Shown here: piece after piece, positions 1-6,225 of the stretch
Layout: each line of letters opens with the position of its first letter
How positions within the stretch are numbered: the first letter of the stretch is position 1
Assembly (NCBI GenBank): GCA_023253905.1
Contig: JALREG010000358.1
Coordinates: 1 to 9,573, forward strand
Length of the DNA: 9,573 nt
Source: Burkholderiaceae bacterium
GTDB taxonomy: Bacteria > Pseudomonadota > Gammaproteobacteria > Burkholderiales > Burkholderiaceae
Direction: 5' to 3'
Translations under genes and position numbers: made by a program
Notes under the pieces: model-generated
The model's database searches: none
What the model saw: the letters and a program-made list of their open reading frames with translations, nothing else
Told to the model about the DNA's origin: nothing

Positions 1-1717
1 GAAGGAGGTCGACGCCCTGGGCGGTGCCATGGCTGCGGCAACCGACGAGGCGGGCATCCAGTTCCGGATCATCAACTCCAGCAAAGGCCCCGCGGTCCGG
101 GCCACCCGCGCCCAGGCGGACCGTGTGCTCTACCGGCGCGCGATCCGATCGCGAATCGAAAACCAACCCAATCTGTGGCTGTTCCAGTCTGCCGTGGATG
201 ACCTCATTGTTGAGGGAGATCGGGTTGCAGGCGCCATCACCCAGCTTGGGGTCCGCTTCAAGGCGCGTGCGGTCGTCCTCACCACCGGCACCTTTCTGAA
301 CGGACTGATCCACGTGGGTCTCGCCCGCCATTCTGCCGGTCGGGCCGGTGATCCGCCCGCCATCACGCTAGGCGAGCGCCTGAAGGAGCTGAAGCTGCCG
401 CAGGGGCGGCTAAAGACCGGCACGCCGCCGCGAATCGATGGCCGAAGCATCAACTTTTCAAAATGCGAGGAACAACCCGGAGACCTTGATCCGGTGCCGG
501 TGTTTTCCTTCATGGGCAGCGCTGCGCAGCACCCCAGGCAGCTTCCCTGCTGGATCACCCATACCAATCAGCGCACGCACGACATCATCCGTGGCGGCCT
601 GGACCGTAGCCCGCTCTACACCGGCCTGATCGAAGGGGTGGGCCCGCGCTACTGCCCCTCCATCGAAGACAAGGTGCATCGCTTTGCGCGGAAGGACTCG
701 CACCAGATTTTCCTCGAGCCCGAAGGCCTGGACACCCACGAGTACTACCCCAACGGGATCTCCACCAGCCTGCCCTTTGACGTGCAGCTCGACCTCGTGC
801 ATTCCATTCCCGGCCTTGAAAACGCGCACCTGCTACGGCCCGGGTATGCCATCGAGTACGACTACTTTGATCCTCGCGGGCTCTATCGTTCGCTGGAATC
901 GCGTGCGATTGCATCACTTTATTTCGCGGGTCAGATCAACGGAACAACCGGCTACGAGGAAGCGGCCGCCCAGGGCTTGCTCGCCGGCATCAACGCCGCC
1001 CGACGTGCGCTCGATCAGGAGCCCTGGGTGCCGCGCCGCGATCAGGCTTATCTCGGTGTGCTGGTCGATGATCTGGTCTCGCAGGGCGTGAGCGAGCCCT
1101 ATCGAATGTTCACCAGCCGCGCCGAATACCGCCTGAGCCTGCGCGAGGACAACGCCGATTTGCGTCTGACCGAACTGGGCCATGAGCTCGGCTGCGTTGA
1201 CAACCATCGCTGGGATGCCTTCCGCCGCAAGCGCGATGCGGTAGCGGCTGAGCTGCAAAGGCTTCACGACACCTGGGTCAATCCGCGCATGCTGTCGCCC
1301 GAGCGGGCCACCGAACTCTTCGGCCAGGCCATCGAGCGTGAGTACTGCCTCGCCGATCTGCTTCGCCGCCCGGAGGTTTCCTACCCGGCCATCGCGTCAG
1401 TCGCCGACGGCGGGCTCACCGATCCCGTCGTCATCGAGCAGGTCGAGACTCAGCTGAAATACGCGGGCTATATCACCCGGCAACAGGTAGAAATCGAACG
1501 CCAGTCGCGAAATGAAGCGCTGCCGCTACCGACCGATCTCGATTACGCGAGCGTTCGCGGCCTGTCGATCGAGGTTCAGCAAAAGCTCAACCGCGCGCGC
1601 CCGGAAACACTCGGCCAGGCCGGCCGAATTTCGGGGGTGACACCGGCCGCGTTGTCGCTACTGCTGGTCCATCTGAAAAAACGGCGTGCAGCAGCGAGTG
1701 ATGAACAGGCTGCCTGA
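1..1717 (+). CDS. mnmG: MnmG (GidA), tRNA uridine-5-carboxymethylaminomethyl modification enzyme, 5' end outside window
   Basis: FAD-dependent subunit of the MnmE-MnmG complex, which installs the carboxymethylaminomethyl (or aminomethyl) group on wobble U34 of certain tRNAs in the cytoplasm. The reading frame is already open at base 2 with KEVDALGG, a stretch that sits near residue 61 in the E. coli protein. So about 60 residues, including the N-terminal FAD-binding GxGxxG and the first conserved Cys, lie upstream. Visible family motifs are [26 protein letters not shown], the second conserved Cys in [14 protein letters not shown] (codon at 653-655), [16 protein letters not shown] (near 930-975) and [14 protein letters not shown]. 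The C-terminal MnmE/tRNA-interaction domain ends with [15 protein letters not shown]. The 571 residues present match the expected remainder of a ~630-residue enzyme, with no frameshift. The stop overlaps the start of rsmG, the usual gidA-gidB arrangement. Internal ATGs such as 29-31 are not the start, because conserved sequence precedes them. Confidence 0.98.
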   Translation, partial: KEVDALGGAMAAATDEAGIQFRIINSSKGPAVRATRAQADRVLYRRAIRSRIENQPNLWLFQSAVDDLIVEGDRVAGAITQLGVRFKARAVVLTTGTFLNGLIHVGLARHSAGRAGDPPAITLGERLKELKLPQGRLKTGTPPRIDGRSINFSKCEEQPGDLDPVPVFSFMGSAAQHPRQLPCWITHTNQRTHDIIRGGLDRSPLYTGLIEGVGPRYCPSIEDKVHRFARKDSHQIFLEPEGLDTHEYYPNGISTSLPFDVQLDLVHSIPGLENAHLLRPGYAIEYDYFDPRGLYRSLESRAIASLYFAGQINGTTGYEEAAAQGLLAGINAARRALDQEPWVPRRDQAYLGVLVDDLVSQGVSEPYRMFTSRAEYRLSLREDNADLRLTELGHELGCVDNHRWDAFRRKRDAVAAELQRLHDTWVNPRMLSPERATELFGQAIEREYCLADLLRRPEVSYPAIASVADGGLTDPVVIEQVETQLKYAGYITRQQVEIERQSRNEALPLPTDLDYASVRGLSIEVQQKLNRARPETLGQAGRISGVTPAALSLLLVHLKKRRAAASDEQAA

Positions 1718-2474
1718 ACGTGACGCTGCACGCCGGCCCGCCCGTCCGGCCCGGCGCGCTCCCCGCCAGGAGAACCGCGCGCCTGCACGCGCTGAATTCG
1801 CCGAGCGCCTGGCAGAAGGCTGCAGCTTACTCAAGCTAGGCTTGGGTTTGGACGAGCGTGAGCACTTGCTCGCCTATTTGGATCTGCTGCAGCGCTGGAA
1901 CCGGGTCTATAACCTCACGGCCATCCGCGACCCCTCAGACATGCTCACCCAGCATCTGCTCGATAGCCTGGCGGTGCTGCGTCCACTCGAAGAGGCGGCG
2001 GCGCGCGAGGCAACCCGGCGGGGGGCCAGCCCCTGCCTGCTTGATGTGGGAAGCGGGGCGGGGCTGCCTGGCTTGGCGCTCGCGCTCGCCTGGCCGGCGC
2101 TTGAAGCCGATCTGGTTGAACCGGTGGGCAAGAAGGCTGCGTTTTTGCGCCAGAGCGTGGCCGAACTGGGGCTCGCGCAGCGCGTCAGGGTTCATGAGGG
2201 CCGGATCCAGGAAGCGAGGCTTCCGCGGGCGCCCGATCTGGCCATCTGTCGGGCGTTTTCGAGCCTCAACGAGTTTGCCAGCCTGATAGAGCCTTTTCTC
2301 ACGCCTGAGACAGTGGTGTTTGCGATGAAGGGTCAGCGCCAGGAAATCGAGGCCGAGGCGGCTGCGCTTGCCCCGGGCTGGCGGGTCGCCGACATCACCG
2401 CGCTGGTCGTGCCCGGTCTGAGGGCTGCCCGTCACCTGGTTGAGCTTGCGCAGCCCACGAGGACGGTCAGATGA
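1701..2474 (+). CDS. rsmG: RsmG (GidB), 16S rRNA (guanine-527-N7)-methyltransferase
   Basis: SAM-dependent methyltransferase that makes m7G527 in 16S rRNA; loss of this mark gives low-level streptomycin resistance in other bacteria. Residues counted from the ATG at 1701 (257 aa): the helical N-terminal part carries [14 protein letters not shown] (66-78) and HLLDSL (85-90). The SAM-binding loop [12 protein letters not shown] is at 113-124, GKKAAFLRQ at 143-151, and ICRAFSSL at 182-189 (family ISRAFxSL). The start is uncertain. A GTG at 1686 would add MQQRV, and neither start has a strong Shine-Dalgarno; ATG 1701 is preferred as the commoner codon. Either way the gene overlaps mnmG (by 17 or 32 bases), so translation is probably coupled. 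The first ~35 residues are an Arg/Pro/Ala-rich extension absent from the 207-residue E. coli protein, so the real start could also lie further in. Confidence 0.95.
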   Translation: MNRLPERDAARRPARPARRAPRQENRAPARAEFAERLAEGCSLLKLGLGLDEREHLLAYLDLLQRWNRVYNLTAIRDPSDMLTQHLLDSLAVLRPLEEAAAREATRRGASPCLLDVGSGAGLPGLALALAWPALEADLVEPVGKKAAFLRQSVAELGLAQRVRVHEGRIQEARLPRAPDLAICRAFSSLNEFASLIEPFLTPETVVFAMKGQRQEIEAEAAALAPGWRVADITALVVPGLRAARHLVELAQPTRTVR

Positions 2475-2504
2475 GTCGTCTTCGTGTTCGCGTTGGTGCC
2501 CCCC

Positions 2505-2528
2505 GCACGGCGCCCGGCCTTGCCGTGT
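2505..2528 (+). other. Small hairpin in the rsmG-parA gap
   Basis: CACGGC (2506-2511) and GCCGTG (2522-2527) are perfect inverted arms with a 10-base interior, extendable by one G-U pair. It lies 7 bases before the GGAG of parA. No T run follows, so it is not a standard terminator. It may be chance in GC-rich sequence. I saw no convincing -35/-10 pair in this 70-base gap, so parA may be transcribed from upstream. Confidence 0.25.
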
Positions 2529-2534
2529 CGTATT

Positions 2535-2538
2535 TGGA
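2535..2538 (+). promoter_or_regulatory. Shine-Dalgarno of parA
   Basis: GGAG sits 6 bases before ATG 2545 (TTGGAGTAAAGATG). It supports that ATG over in-frame upstream codons, which would give an unconserved N-terminal extension ahead of the ParA start MAQVLAIANQKGG. Confidence 0.7.
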
Positions 2539-2544
2539 GTAAAG

Positions 2545-3381
2545 ATGGCGCAAGTTCTCGCAATTGCCAACCAGAAGGGTGGCGTGGGTAAGACCACCAC
2601 GTCGGTCAATCTGGCCTGCGCGCTCGCGCGGCTGGATCAGCGCGTCCTGCTGGTCGATCTCGACCCGCAGGGCAACGCCACCATGGGAAGCGGGGTGGAT
2701 AAGCGAACGCTTGCCGCCACGGTCTATCAGGTGCTGATTGGTGAGGTGCCGGCTCGCGAGGCGATCGTCTCCCAGACCGCAGCCGGTTACGCGTTGCTAC
2801 CCGCCAACCGGGAGCTGGCGGGCGCCGAACTCGACCTGGTTGAGCTCGATTCCCGGGAGACCCGTCTTCGCGATGCGCTGGCCGAGGTCGACACCGATTT
2901 CGACCTGGTGATCATCGACTGCCCGCCCTCGTTGTCGCTCCTGACCCTCAATGGATTTTGTGCCGCAAGCGGGGTGATCATTCCGATGCAATGCGAGTAC
3001 TACGCGCTGGAAGGCCTGTCTGATCTGGTGAACACCGTGAGAAAGGTGCATGCCAACTTCAACCGCCAGCTGGGCGTCCTGGGGCTGCTGCGCGTGATGT
3101 TCGATCCGCGCGTCGCCCTGTCGCAACAAGTGTCCCGGCAGCTCGAAGCGCATTTCGGCGACAAGGTGTTTAAAACCCTGGTGCCGCGTAATGTGCGGCT
3201 TGCCGAAGCGCCCAGCCATGGGCTACCCGGCGTGCTCTATGACCCCCAGTCAAAAGGCGCGCAGGCCTATCTCGAGTTCGCGCGCGAGCTGCTCGCAAGG
3301 CTCGCGAGCCAGTCCTCTGCCAAACCCCGTGCGTCAGCCGCTGCCCCGGCGGCCGCCGTCCCCGACACCCCGGAGCACTGA
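2545..3381 (+). CDS. parA: ParA (Soj), chromosome-partition ATPase
   Basis: Deviant-Walker ATPase (MinD/ParA/Mrp family). It binds DNA non-specifically as an ATP dimer on the nucleoid and is released by ParB-stimulated hydrolysis, moving parS-ParB complexes and so the origin region. The 278-residue protein opens almost directly on the deviant Walker A KGGVGKTT (11-18), with signature Lys11 and Lys16. Walker A' VDLDPQGNAT follows at 37-46 and Walker B LVIIDCPPSLSLLTLN at 121-136, with Asp125. MQCEYYALEGL and LRVMFDPR are further chromosomal-ParA blocks. The absence of an N-terminal DNA-binding domain marks it as chromosomal (type Ib-like length) rather than plasmid type Ia. The final ~25 residues (254-278) are a low-complexity Ala/Pro/Ser tail beyond the conserved fold. 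parB follows after 2 bases, so the two are surely one transcript. Confidence 0.97.
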   Translation: MAQVLAIANQKGGVGKTTTSVNLACALARLDQRVLLVDLDPQGNATMGSGVDKRTLAATVYQVLIGEVPAREAIVSQTAAGYALLPANRELAGAELDLVELDSRETRLRDALAEVDTDFDLVIIDCPPSLSLLTLNGFCAASGVIIPMQCEYYALEGLSDLVNTVRKVHANFNRQLGVLGLLRVMFDPRVALSQQVSRQLEAHFGDKVFKTLVPRNVRLAEAPSHGLPGVLYDPQSKGAQAYLEFARELLARLASQSSAKPRASAAAPAAAVPDTPEH

Positions 3382-3383
3382 CT

Positions 3384-4289
3384 ATGAGCAAACCCAAAAG
3401 CAAGGGCCTGGGCCGCGGGCTGGATGCGCTGCTCGGCGCCGACGCGCCACCCCTGCCGGCGTCCGACCAGACGGCCCCCACCGCGCTCCCCTTGGGGCAA
3501 CTGCAGCCCGGGCGCTATCAGCCCCGCACGCGGATGGATGAAACCGCGCTCCAGGAACTTGCTGAGTCGATTCGGCAGCACGGGCTGATGCAGCCCATCA
3601 TGGTTCGGCCGATTGCCGCGAACCGCTGGGAAATCATCGCGGGCGAGCGGCGCTTTCGTGCGGCGAGGCTGGCGGGCCTTGCCGAGGTCCCGGTCATTGT
3701 CCGGGAGGTGGCCGACGAGCAGGCGCTTGCGCTTGCGCTCATCGAGAACATTCAGCGGGAAGACCTCAACCCGCTCGAGGAGGCGCAGGCCATTCGCCGG
3801 CTGATCGCGGAGTTCGGCTACACCCATGAGCAGGCGGCTGAGGCCATCGGTCGCTCACGCAGCGCCACCTCCAACCTGCTGCGGCTCCTTGCGCTTTCAG
3901 AACCGGTTCAAACGATGCTGCTCGCAGGCGACATCGAGATGGGCCACGCCCGCGCGCTGCTTGCGCTGCCCGCGGCACGACAGACCATGGCGGCAAGCGA
4001 AATCCATGCGCGCCGACTGTCGGTCCGCGAAGCCGAGCGGCTGGCCGCCCGGCATGTGGCCGAGGTCGCGGCGACCTCGCCGGGCACGCCCGCCCGGCGC
4101 GCCCGCGGGAGTTCGACCGACCGTGACCTGGAGCGGCTCCAGGAGCGGATTGCCGATCTGCTTGGCACGCGGGTCGAGCTGCGACAACGCGCGCGCGGCG
4201 CTGGCGTCCTGTCGCTACACTTCGCCGATGCCGAGCACTTTGAGGCGCTTCTTGGGCGGCTTGAGTTGACGTCGGCGCTGGACGGCTGA
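3384..4289 (+). CDS. parB: ParB (Spo0J), chromosome-partition protein, CTP-dependent DNA clamp
   Basis: Binds parS sites near the origin, loads onto DNA as a CTP-gated sliding clamp and stimulates ParA. The 301 residues show the full family layout. KGLGRGLDALLG (7-18) is the N-terminal ParA-stimulating motif with its arginine. The ParB/Srx CTP-binding domain spans about 35-130, with GRYQPR (43-48), GERRFRA (87-93) and ENIQREDLNPLEEA (121-134). The helix-turn-helix parS reader is about 146-172 (THEQAAEAIGRSRSATSNLL). A Pro/Arg-rich linker (about 230-243) leads to a C-terminal dimerisation domain. ATG 3384 has GGAG at 3372-3375, 8 bases upstream, inside the end of parA. It is the last plus-strand gene before a converging gene. 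Confidence 0.97.
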   Translation: MSKPKSKGLGRGLDALLGADAPPLPASDQTAPTALPLGQLQPGRYQPRTRMDETALQELAESIRQHGLMQPIMVRPIAANRWEIIAGERRFRAARLAGLAEVPVIVREVADEQALALALIENIQREDLNPLEEAQAIRRLIAEFGYTHEQAAEAIGRSRSATSNLLRLLALSEPVQTMLLAGDIEMGHARALLALPAARQTMAASEIHARRLSVREAERLAARHVAEVAATSPGTPARRARGSSTDRDLERLQERIADLLGTRVELRQRARGAGVLSLHFADAEHFEALLGRLELTSALDG

Positions 4290-4351
4290 GCCGGGGCCGG
4301 CAGGCTCACGCGGTCTGCTCGAAACAGACCGGGCGCGAGGCGCTATCGCCT
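4290..4351 (+). terminator. Hairpin cluster in the convergent gap, possible terminator without a T run
   Basis: The 65-base gap between the facing 3' ends of parB and the HtrA-like gene holds three inverted repeats. They are GCCGG/CCGGC at 4290-4301 (very short loop), CGGTCTG/CAGACCG at 4311-4317 and 4325-4331 (7 perfect pairs, 7-base loop), and AGGCG/CGCCT at 4338-4351. The middle one is the best candidate for a shared transcript end read from either side. None is followed by a T run on either strand, so it is not a textbook intrinsic terminator. Confidence 0.4.
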
Positions 4352-4354
4352 GAC

Positions 4355-5470
4355 TCAGATTCCTCGCGGCTTGGTGATGAAGTCTGCGCGATCGATCGAG
4401 CGCAGCGGCTGCTCACGGACGTCGCCCGACTTCAGAAAACGCAATGTCACCTCCGTGCCCGCCGGGCCGCGCGCGAAAAGCTTGCGGTAGAACTCCGCCT
4501 GGTCAGCAACGCGCTCACCGGCGACGGCGAGCAGAATGTCACCCGATGCGATCCCCGCTCGGTCAGCCGGGCCATCGGGCTGCACCCTGGTTACCATGAG
4601 GTGTCCCCGCACCATCTCCGTGTTCATACCGAACCAGGGCTGCGCGCCCCCGCTGCGCCGCCCGCGCGCACGCAGGTCATCAAGGATCGGTTTGAGCAGA
4701 TTGGTGGGGACATACAGGTTGCCCGGCACGCCCGACCGATCGCTTGCCGCATCATTGACCACCAGCGAGCCGATTCCGATCAGCTTGCCGTCTTCGGTGA
4801 AAAGCGCAGCGCCACTCCAGTTGTTGACCGGCGGGAAGGTGAAGATCGGACTATCAAGCAGATACTCCCAGCCGGCGGTGAAGGTCTTGCGTGACAGCAC
4901 CATCAGCTCGGTGAGTTCGCTCTCGCCCTGGCCGAGCGTGAGCACCCGCGAGCGCTCCTTGGCGAGGTCCGAGTCGCCGAGCTCCATGGGCGCCGCATCA
5001 AGGGGAATCGCGGTCCGAACCAGCCCGAAACCTGTCTGGTGATCATAGCCTGCGAGACTGGCAGGAATTCGCCGCCCGGCCTGCGTCACCACATCAACGG
5101 TTTCGCTCTCAAGCACCAGATAACCGATCGTGATGACGGTTCGCGAATCAAGCACCACCCCGGTACCCGACCGAGCGCGGCCAAGGGTGGCCGAGCTTGG
5201 CGCATCGCGGGGTGCCTGCGCTTCGACCCGGACCACCGCCGACATCATCTTGGCGTCTGCCGGCCCAGCCGAGCGCGGCGCAGGGGGCTGAACCGCACGC
5301 GCCTGAACCGGGATTCCCACAACCGGGGCAAGGGCGTCGTGGGGCGCGGTCGCCACCACATCAGCAAGCGACCCGTTCACAAGGAGCGTGAGCCCCCAGC
5401 CAAGTAACACCGCAGGGCGCAACAACAACGAACGCAGGCAACGGCTGCAAGGGTTCGACGAGGCGGTCAT
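4355..5470 (-). CDS. Exported HtrA/DegP-like trypsin-fold protein with C-terminal PDZ domain, degenerate catalytic triad
   Basis: Resembles the S1C (HtrA/DegP) family. It is 371 residues from ATG at 5470, which fits a signal peptide: basic start, hydrophobic AVLLGWGLTLLV (20-31), likely cleavage after Ser-Leu-Ala36. A further in-frame ATG at 5590 would put 40 unconserved residues before the signal and run through the atp promoter region, so it is rejected. AAGG lies about 8 bases upstream of 5470. The trypsin-like domain runs about 75-265, with GTGVVLD (102-108) and a terminal GKLIGIGS. The PDZ domain is about 277-360 (PWFGM, VQPDGPADRAGI, GDILLAVAGE). Aligned by eye to DegP, TNNHV becomes TIGYL (His to Tyr117), QSDIALL becomes QTGFGLV (Asp to Gly147), and GNSGGAL becomes NWSGAAL (Ser kept, Ser219). 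Ordinary proteolysis is therefore unlikely; a periplasmic binding or scaffold role is inference. It converges on parB and diverges from atpI. Confidence 0.88.
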   Translation of the reverse strand: MTASSNPCSRCLRSLLLRPAVLLGWGLTLLVNGSLADVVATAPHDALAPVVGIPVQARAVQPPAPRSAGPADAKMMSAVVRVEAQAPRDAPSSATLGRARSGTGVVLDSRTVITIGYLVLESETVDVVTQAGRRIPASLAGYDHQTGFGLVRTAIPLDAAPMELGDSDLAKERSRVLTLGQGESELTELMVLSRKTFTAGWEYLLDSPIFTFPPVNNWSGAALFTEDGKLIGIGSLVVNDAASDRSGVPGNLYVPTNLLKPILDDLRARGRRSGGAQPWFGMNTEMVRGHLMVTRVQPDGPADRAGIASGDILLAVAGERVADQAEFYRKLFARGPAGTEVTLRFLKSGDVREQPLRSIDRADFITKPRGI

Positions 5471-5554
5471 GGGGAGGGCCTTGATAGAATTTTTGAAGTT
5501 CCATGATTGTCCGCCGGACGCACAAAGCGCGCAGCAAAATCCACGCGCCCTGGA

Positions 5555-5569
5555 TGTTGCGTCGCAACA
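5555..5569. promoter_or_regulatory. 15-base palindrome upstream of the atp promoter, possible operator
   Basis: TGTTGCG-T-CGCAACA is a perfect inverted repeat with 7-base arms and a single central base. It ends 3 bases before the proposed -35 box of the atp promoter and lies in the divergent region shared with the HtrA-like gene. Position and symmetry suit a dimeric regulator, but I cannot name one, and the arms could also form a small RNA hairpin only with an unrealistically tight loop. Confidence 0.35.
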
Positions 5570-5572
5570 AAT

Positions 5573-5601
5573 TTGACCGAAGTCATTCAACCCAATAAAC
5601 T
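5573..5601 (+). promoter_or_regulatory. Candidate sigma70 promoter of the atp operon
   Basis: TTGACC (5573-5578, 5 of 6 to consensus) is followed after 17 bases by TAAACT (5596-5601, 4 of 6), predicting a start near 5608 and a leader of about 70 bases before atpI. A shifted -10, AATAAA at 5594-5599, would give a short 15-base spacer. The whole divergent gap (5471-5679) is more AT-rich than the genes around it, as expected for a promoter region. I did not find an equally good minus-strand promoter for the HtrA-like gene. Confidence 0.5.
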
Positions 5602-5667
5602 CCGCAGGCTTTGTCTGTAGCGGATGATTTGAGAGCCCTTGAAGCGGCTGGATTTTCGCTGCAGGTT

Positions 5668-5673
5668 GGAGGG
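5668..5673 (+). promoter_or_regulatory. Strong Shine-Dalgarno that sets the atpI start
   Basis: GGAGGG lies 6 bases before ATG 5680. This makes 5680 a far better start than the in-frame TTG at 5611, which has no ribosome site and would add 23 residues unlike the family. Confidence 0.8.
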
Positions 5674-5679
5674 TTTGTA

Positions 5680-6105
5680 ATGGCGGCCTCGGTTTTCAAG
5701 GCCTTCGTTACTCACCCGTTTACCGGAAACACAGGCCAAACAGGTCCGATGATGAGCGTCATGTTCGCCGCCGTCGGTTTGCAGGCCGCAGTGGTGCTCG
5801 GTCTGTCGATCGCAGCGCTCGGGGTAGCCGGCGGAACGGCGTCCTGGCATCTGGTGCTGGGGGGGCTCACTGCCATCGTGCCCAACGGGCTGTTTGCGCT
5901 CAGACTGGCGCTGCATCGGGGTCGTCGCCCTGAGTCTTATCCGACGGTGTTCTTCCTCGGGGAGTTCGCCAAGATCGGATTGACTGTCGGGTTGCTGGCT
6001 TTGCTGATCCGGTATGAATCTGACTTGCAGTGGTTGCCCATGCTCATCGGTCTGATTGCTGCGCTCAAGGCACCGCTCCTGATGATGGCCTGGAAGCGCG
6101 TTTGA
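5680..6105 (+). CDS. atpI: AtpI, F1Fo ATP synthase subunit I (assembly factor)
   Basis: Small inner-membrane protein encoded first in many proteobacterial atp operons. It is not part of the finished enzyme but helps assemble the c-ring. The 141 residues show four predicted membrane segments, about 28-50, 56-78, 89-110 and 117-137. The conserved block FFLGEFAKIGLTV (91-103) has its charged Glu/Lys pair in the third segment, and IVPNGLFALRL (66-76) is also typical. Sequence conservation between AtpI proteins is low, so the call rests on topology, those motifs and position just ahead of atpB. The strong ribosome site at 5668 supports the ATG used. A 120-base gap separates it from atpB. Confidence 0.92.
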   Translation: MAASVFKAFVTHPFTGNTGQTGPMMSVMFAAVGLQAAVVLGLSIAALGVAGGTASWHLVLGGLTAIVPNGLFALRLALHRGRRPESYPTVFFLGEFAKIGLTVGLLALLIRYESDLQWLPMLIGLIAALKAPLLMMAWKRV

Positions 6106-6106
6106 A

Positions 6107-6184
6107 ATGCAACGCAACAACAGGATTCGGGCGGTGAGTAATTCAAGGATGGTTCGCCGGCGTGGCGAGCCAACCGGCAGTTAG
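6107..6184 (+). other. Possible 25-codon Arg-rich small reading frame between atpI and atpB
   Basis: ATG 6107 begins one base after the atpI stop and runs to TAG at 6182-6184, encoding 25 residues of which 7 are Arg (MQRNNRIRAVSNS then RMVRRRGEPTGS). GGAAG at 6092-6096 is 10 bases upstream, a poor site, so translation would depend on ribosomes ending atpI. It may be chance: GC-rich DNA gives short open frames often. I recognise no family. Confidence 0.15.
6150..6172 (+). other. Strong hairpin in the atpI-atpB intergenic RNA
   Basis: TGGTTCGCC (6150-6158) pairs with GGCGAGCCA (6164-6172) across a 5-base loop. This gives 9 pairs including one G-U. No T run follows and the operon continues, so it is not a terminator. 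It could shield the 3' end of an atpI fragment, mark a processing site, or lower expression between atpI and atpB. Confidence 0.45.
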
Positions 6185-6225
6185 TACGGCGGACACCACG
6201 GCGGAACAAAACGGGCAGACACGAC

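Noticed and set aside
306..321. TGATCCACGTGGGTCT, similar to a parS site around CCACGTGG
   Set aside because: It matches the TGTTCCACGTGGAACA form at about 12 of 16 bases but loses the symmetry of the outer arms. It also encodes the conserved LIHVGL segment of MnmG, so coding constraint explains it.
2440..2544. Extension of parA upstream into the end of rsmG
   Set aside because: ATG 2545 has a well-placed GGAG, and ParA proteins begin just before the KGGVGKTT loop. The upstream residues are unconserved Ser/Arg/Cys-rich sequence.
4536..5042. Plus-strand open frame of 168 codons opposite the HtrA-like gene
   Set aside because: The minus strand gives an intact signal peptide, trypsin fold and PDZ domain, while the plus-strand product is Arg/Pro/Ser-rich and resembles nothing known.
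5471..5590. Extension of the HtrA-like gene to an upstream ATG at 5590
   Set aside because: It would place about 40 Cys-containing residues before a normal signal peptide and run through the atp promoter region.
5611..5679. Extension of atpI to TTG 5611
   Set aside because: A GGAGGG ribosome site directly before ATG 5680 and the family length favour the shorter protein.
5937..5945. TTATCCGAC as a possible DnaA box
   Set aside because: It departs from TTATCCACA at the last three positions, is isolated, and lies inside atpI coding sequence, so there is no support for an origin here.
3122..6120. Repeated octamer CGCAACAA at 3122, 5418, 5563 and 6113, all on the plus strand
   Set aside because: More copies than expected for a random octamer, but without regular spacing. 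The first copy lies in parA coding sequence and the second in the HtrA-like gene, so a functional repeat is not supported.
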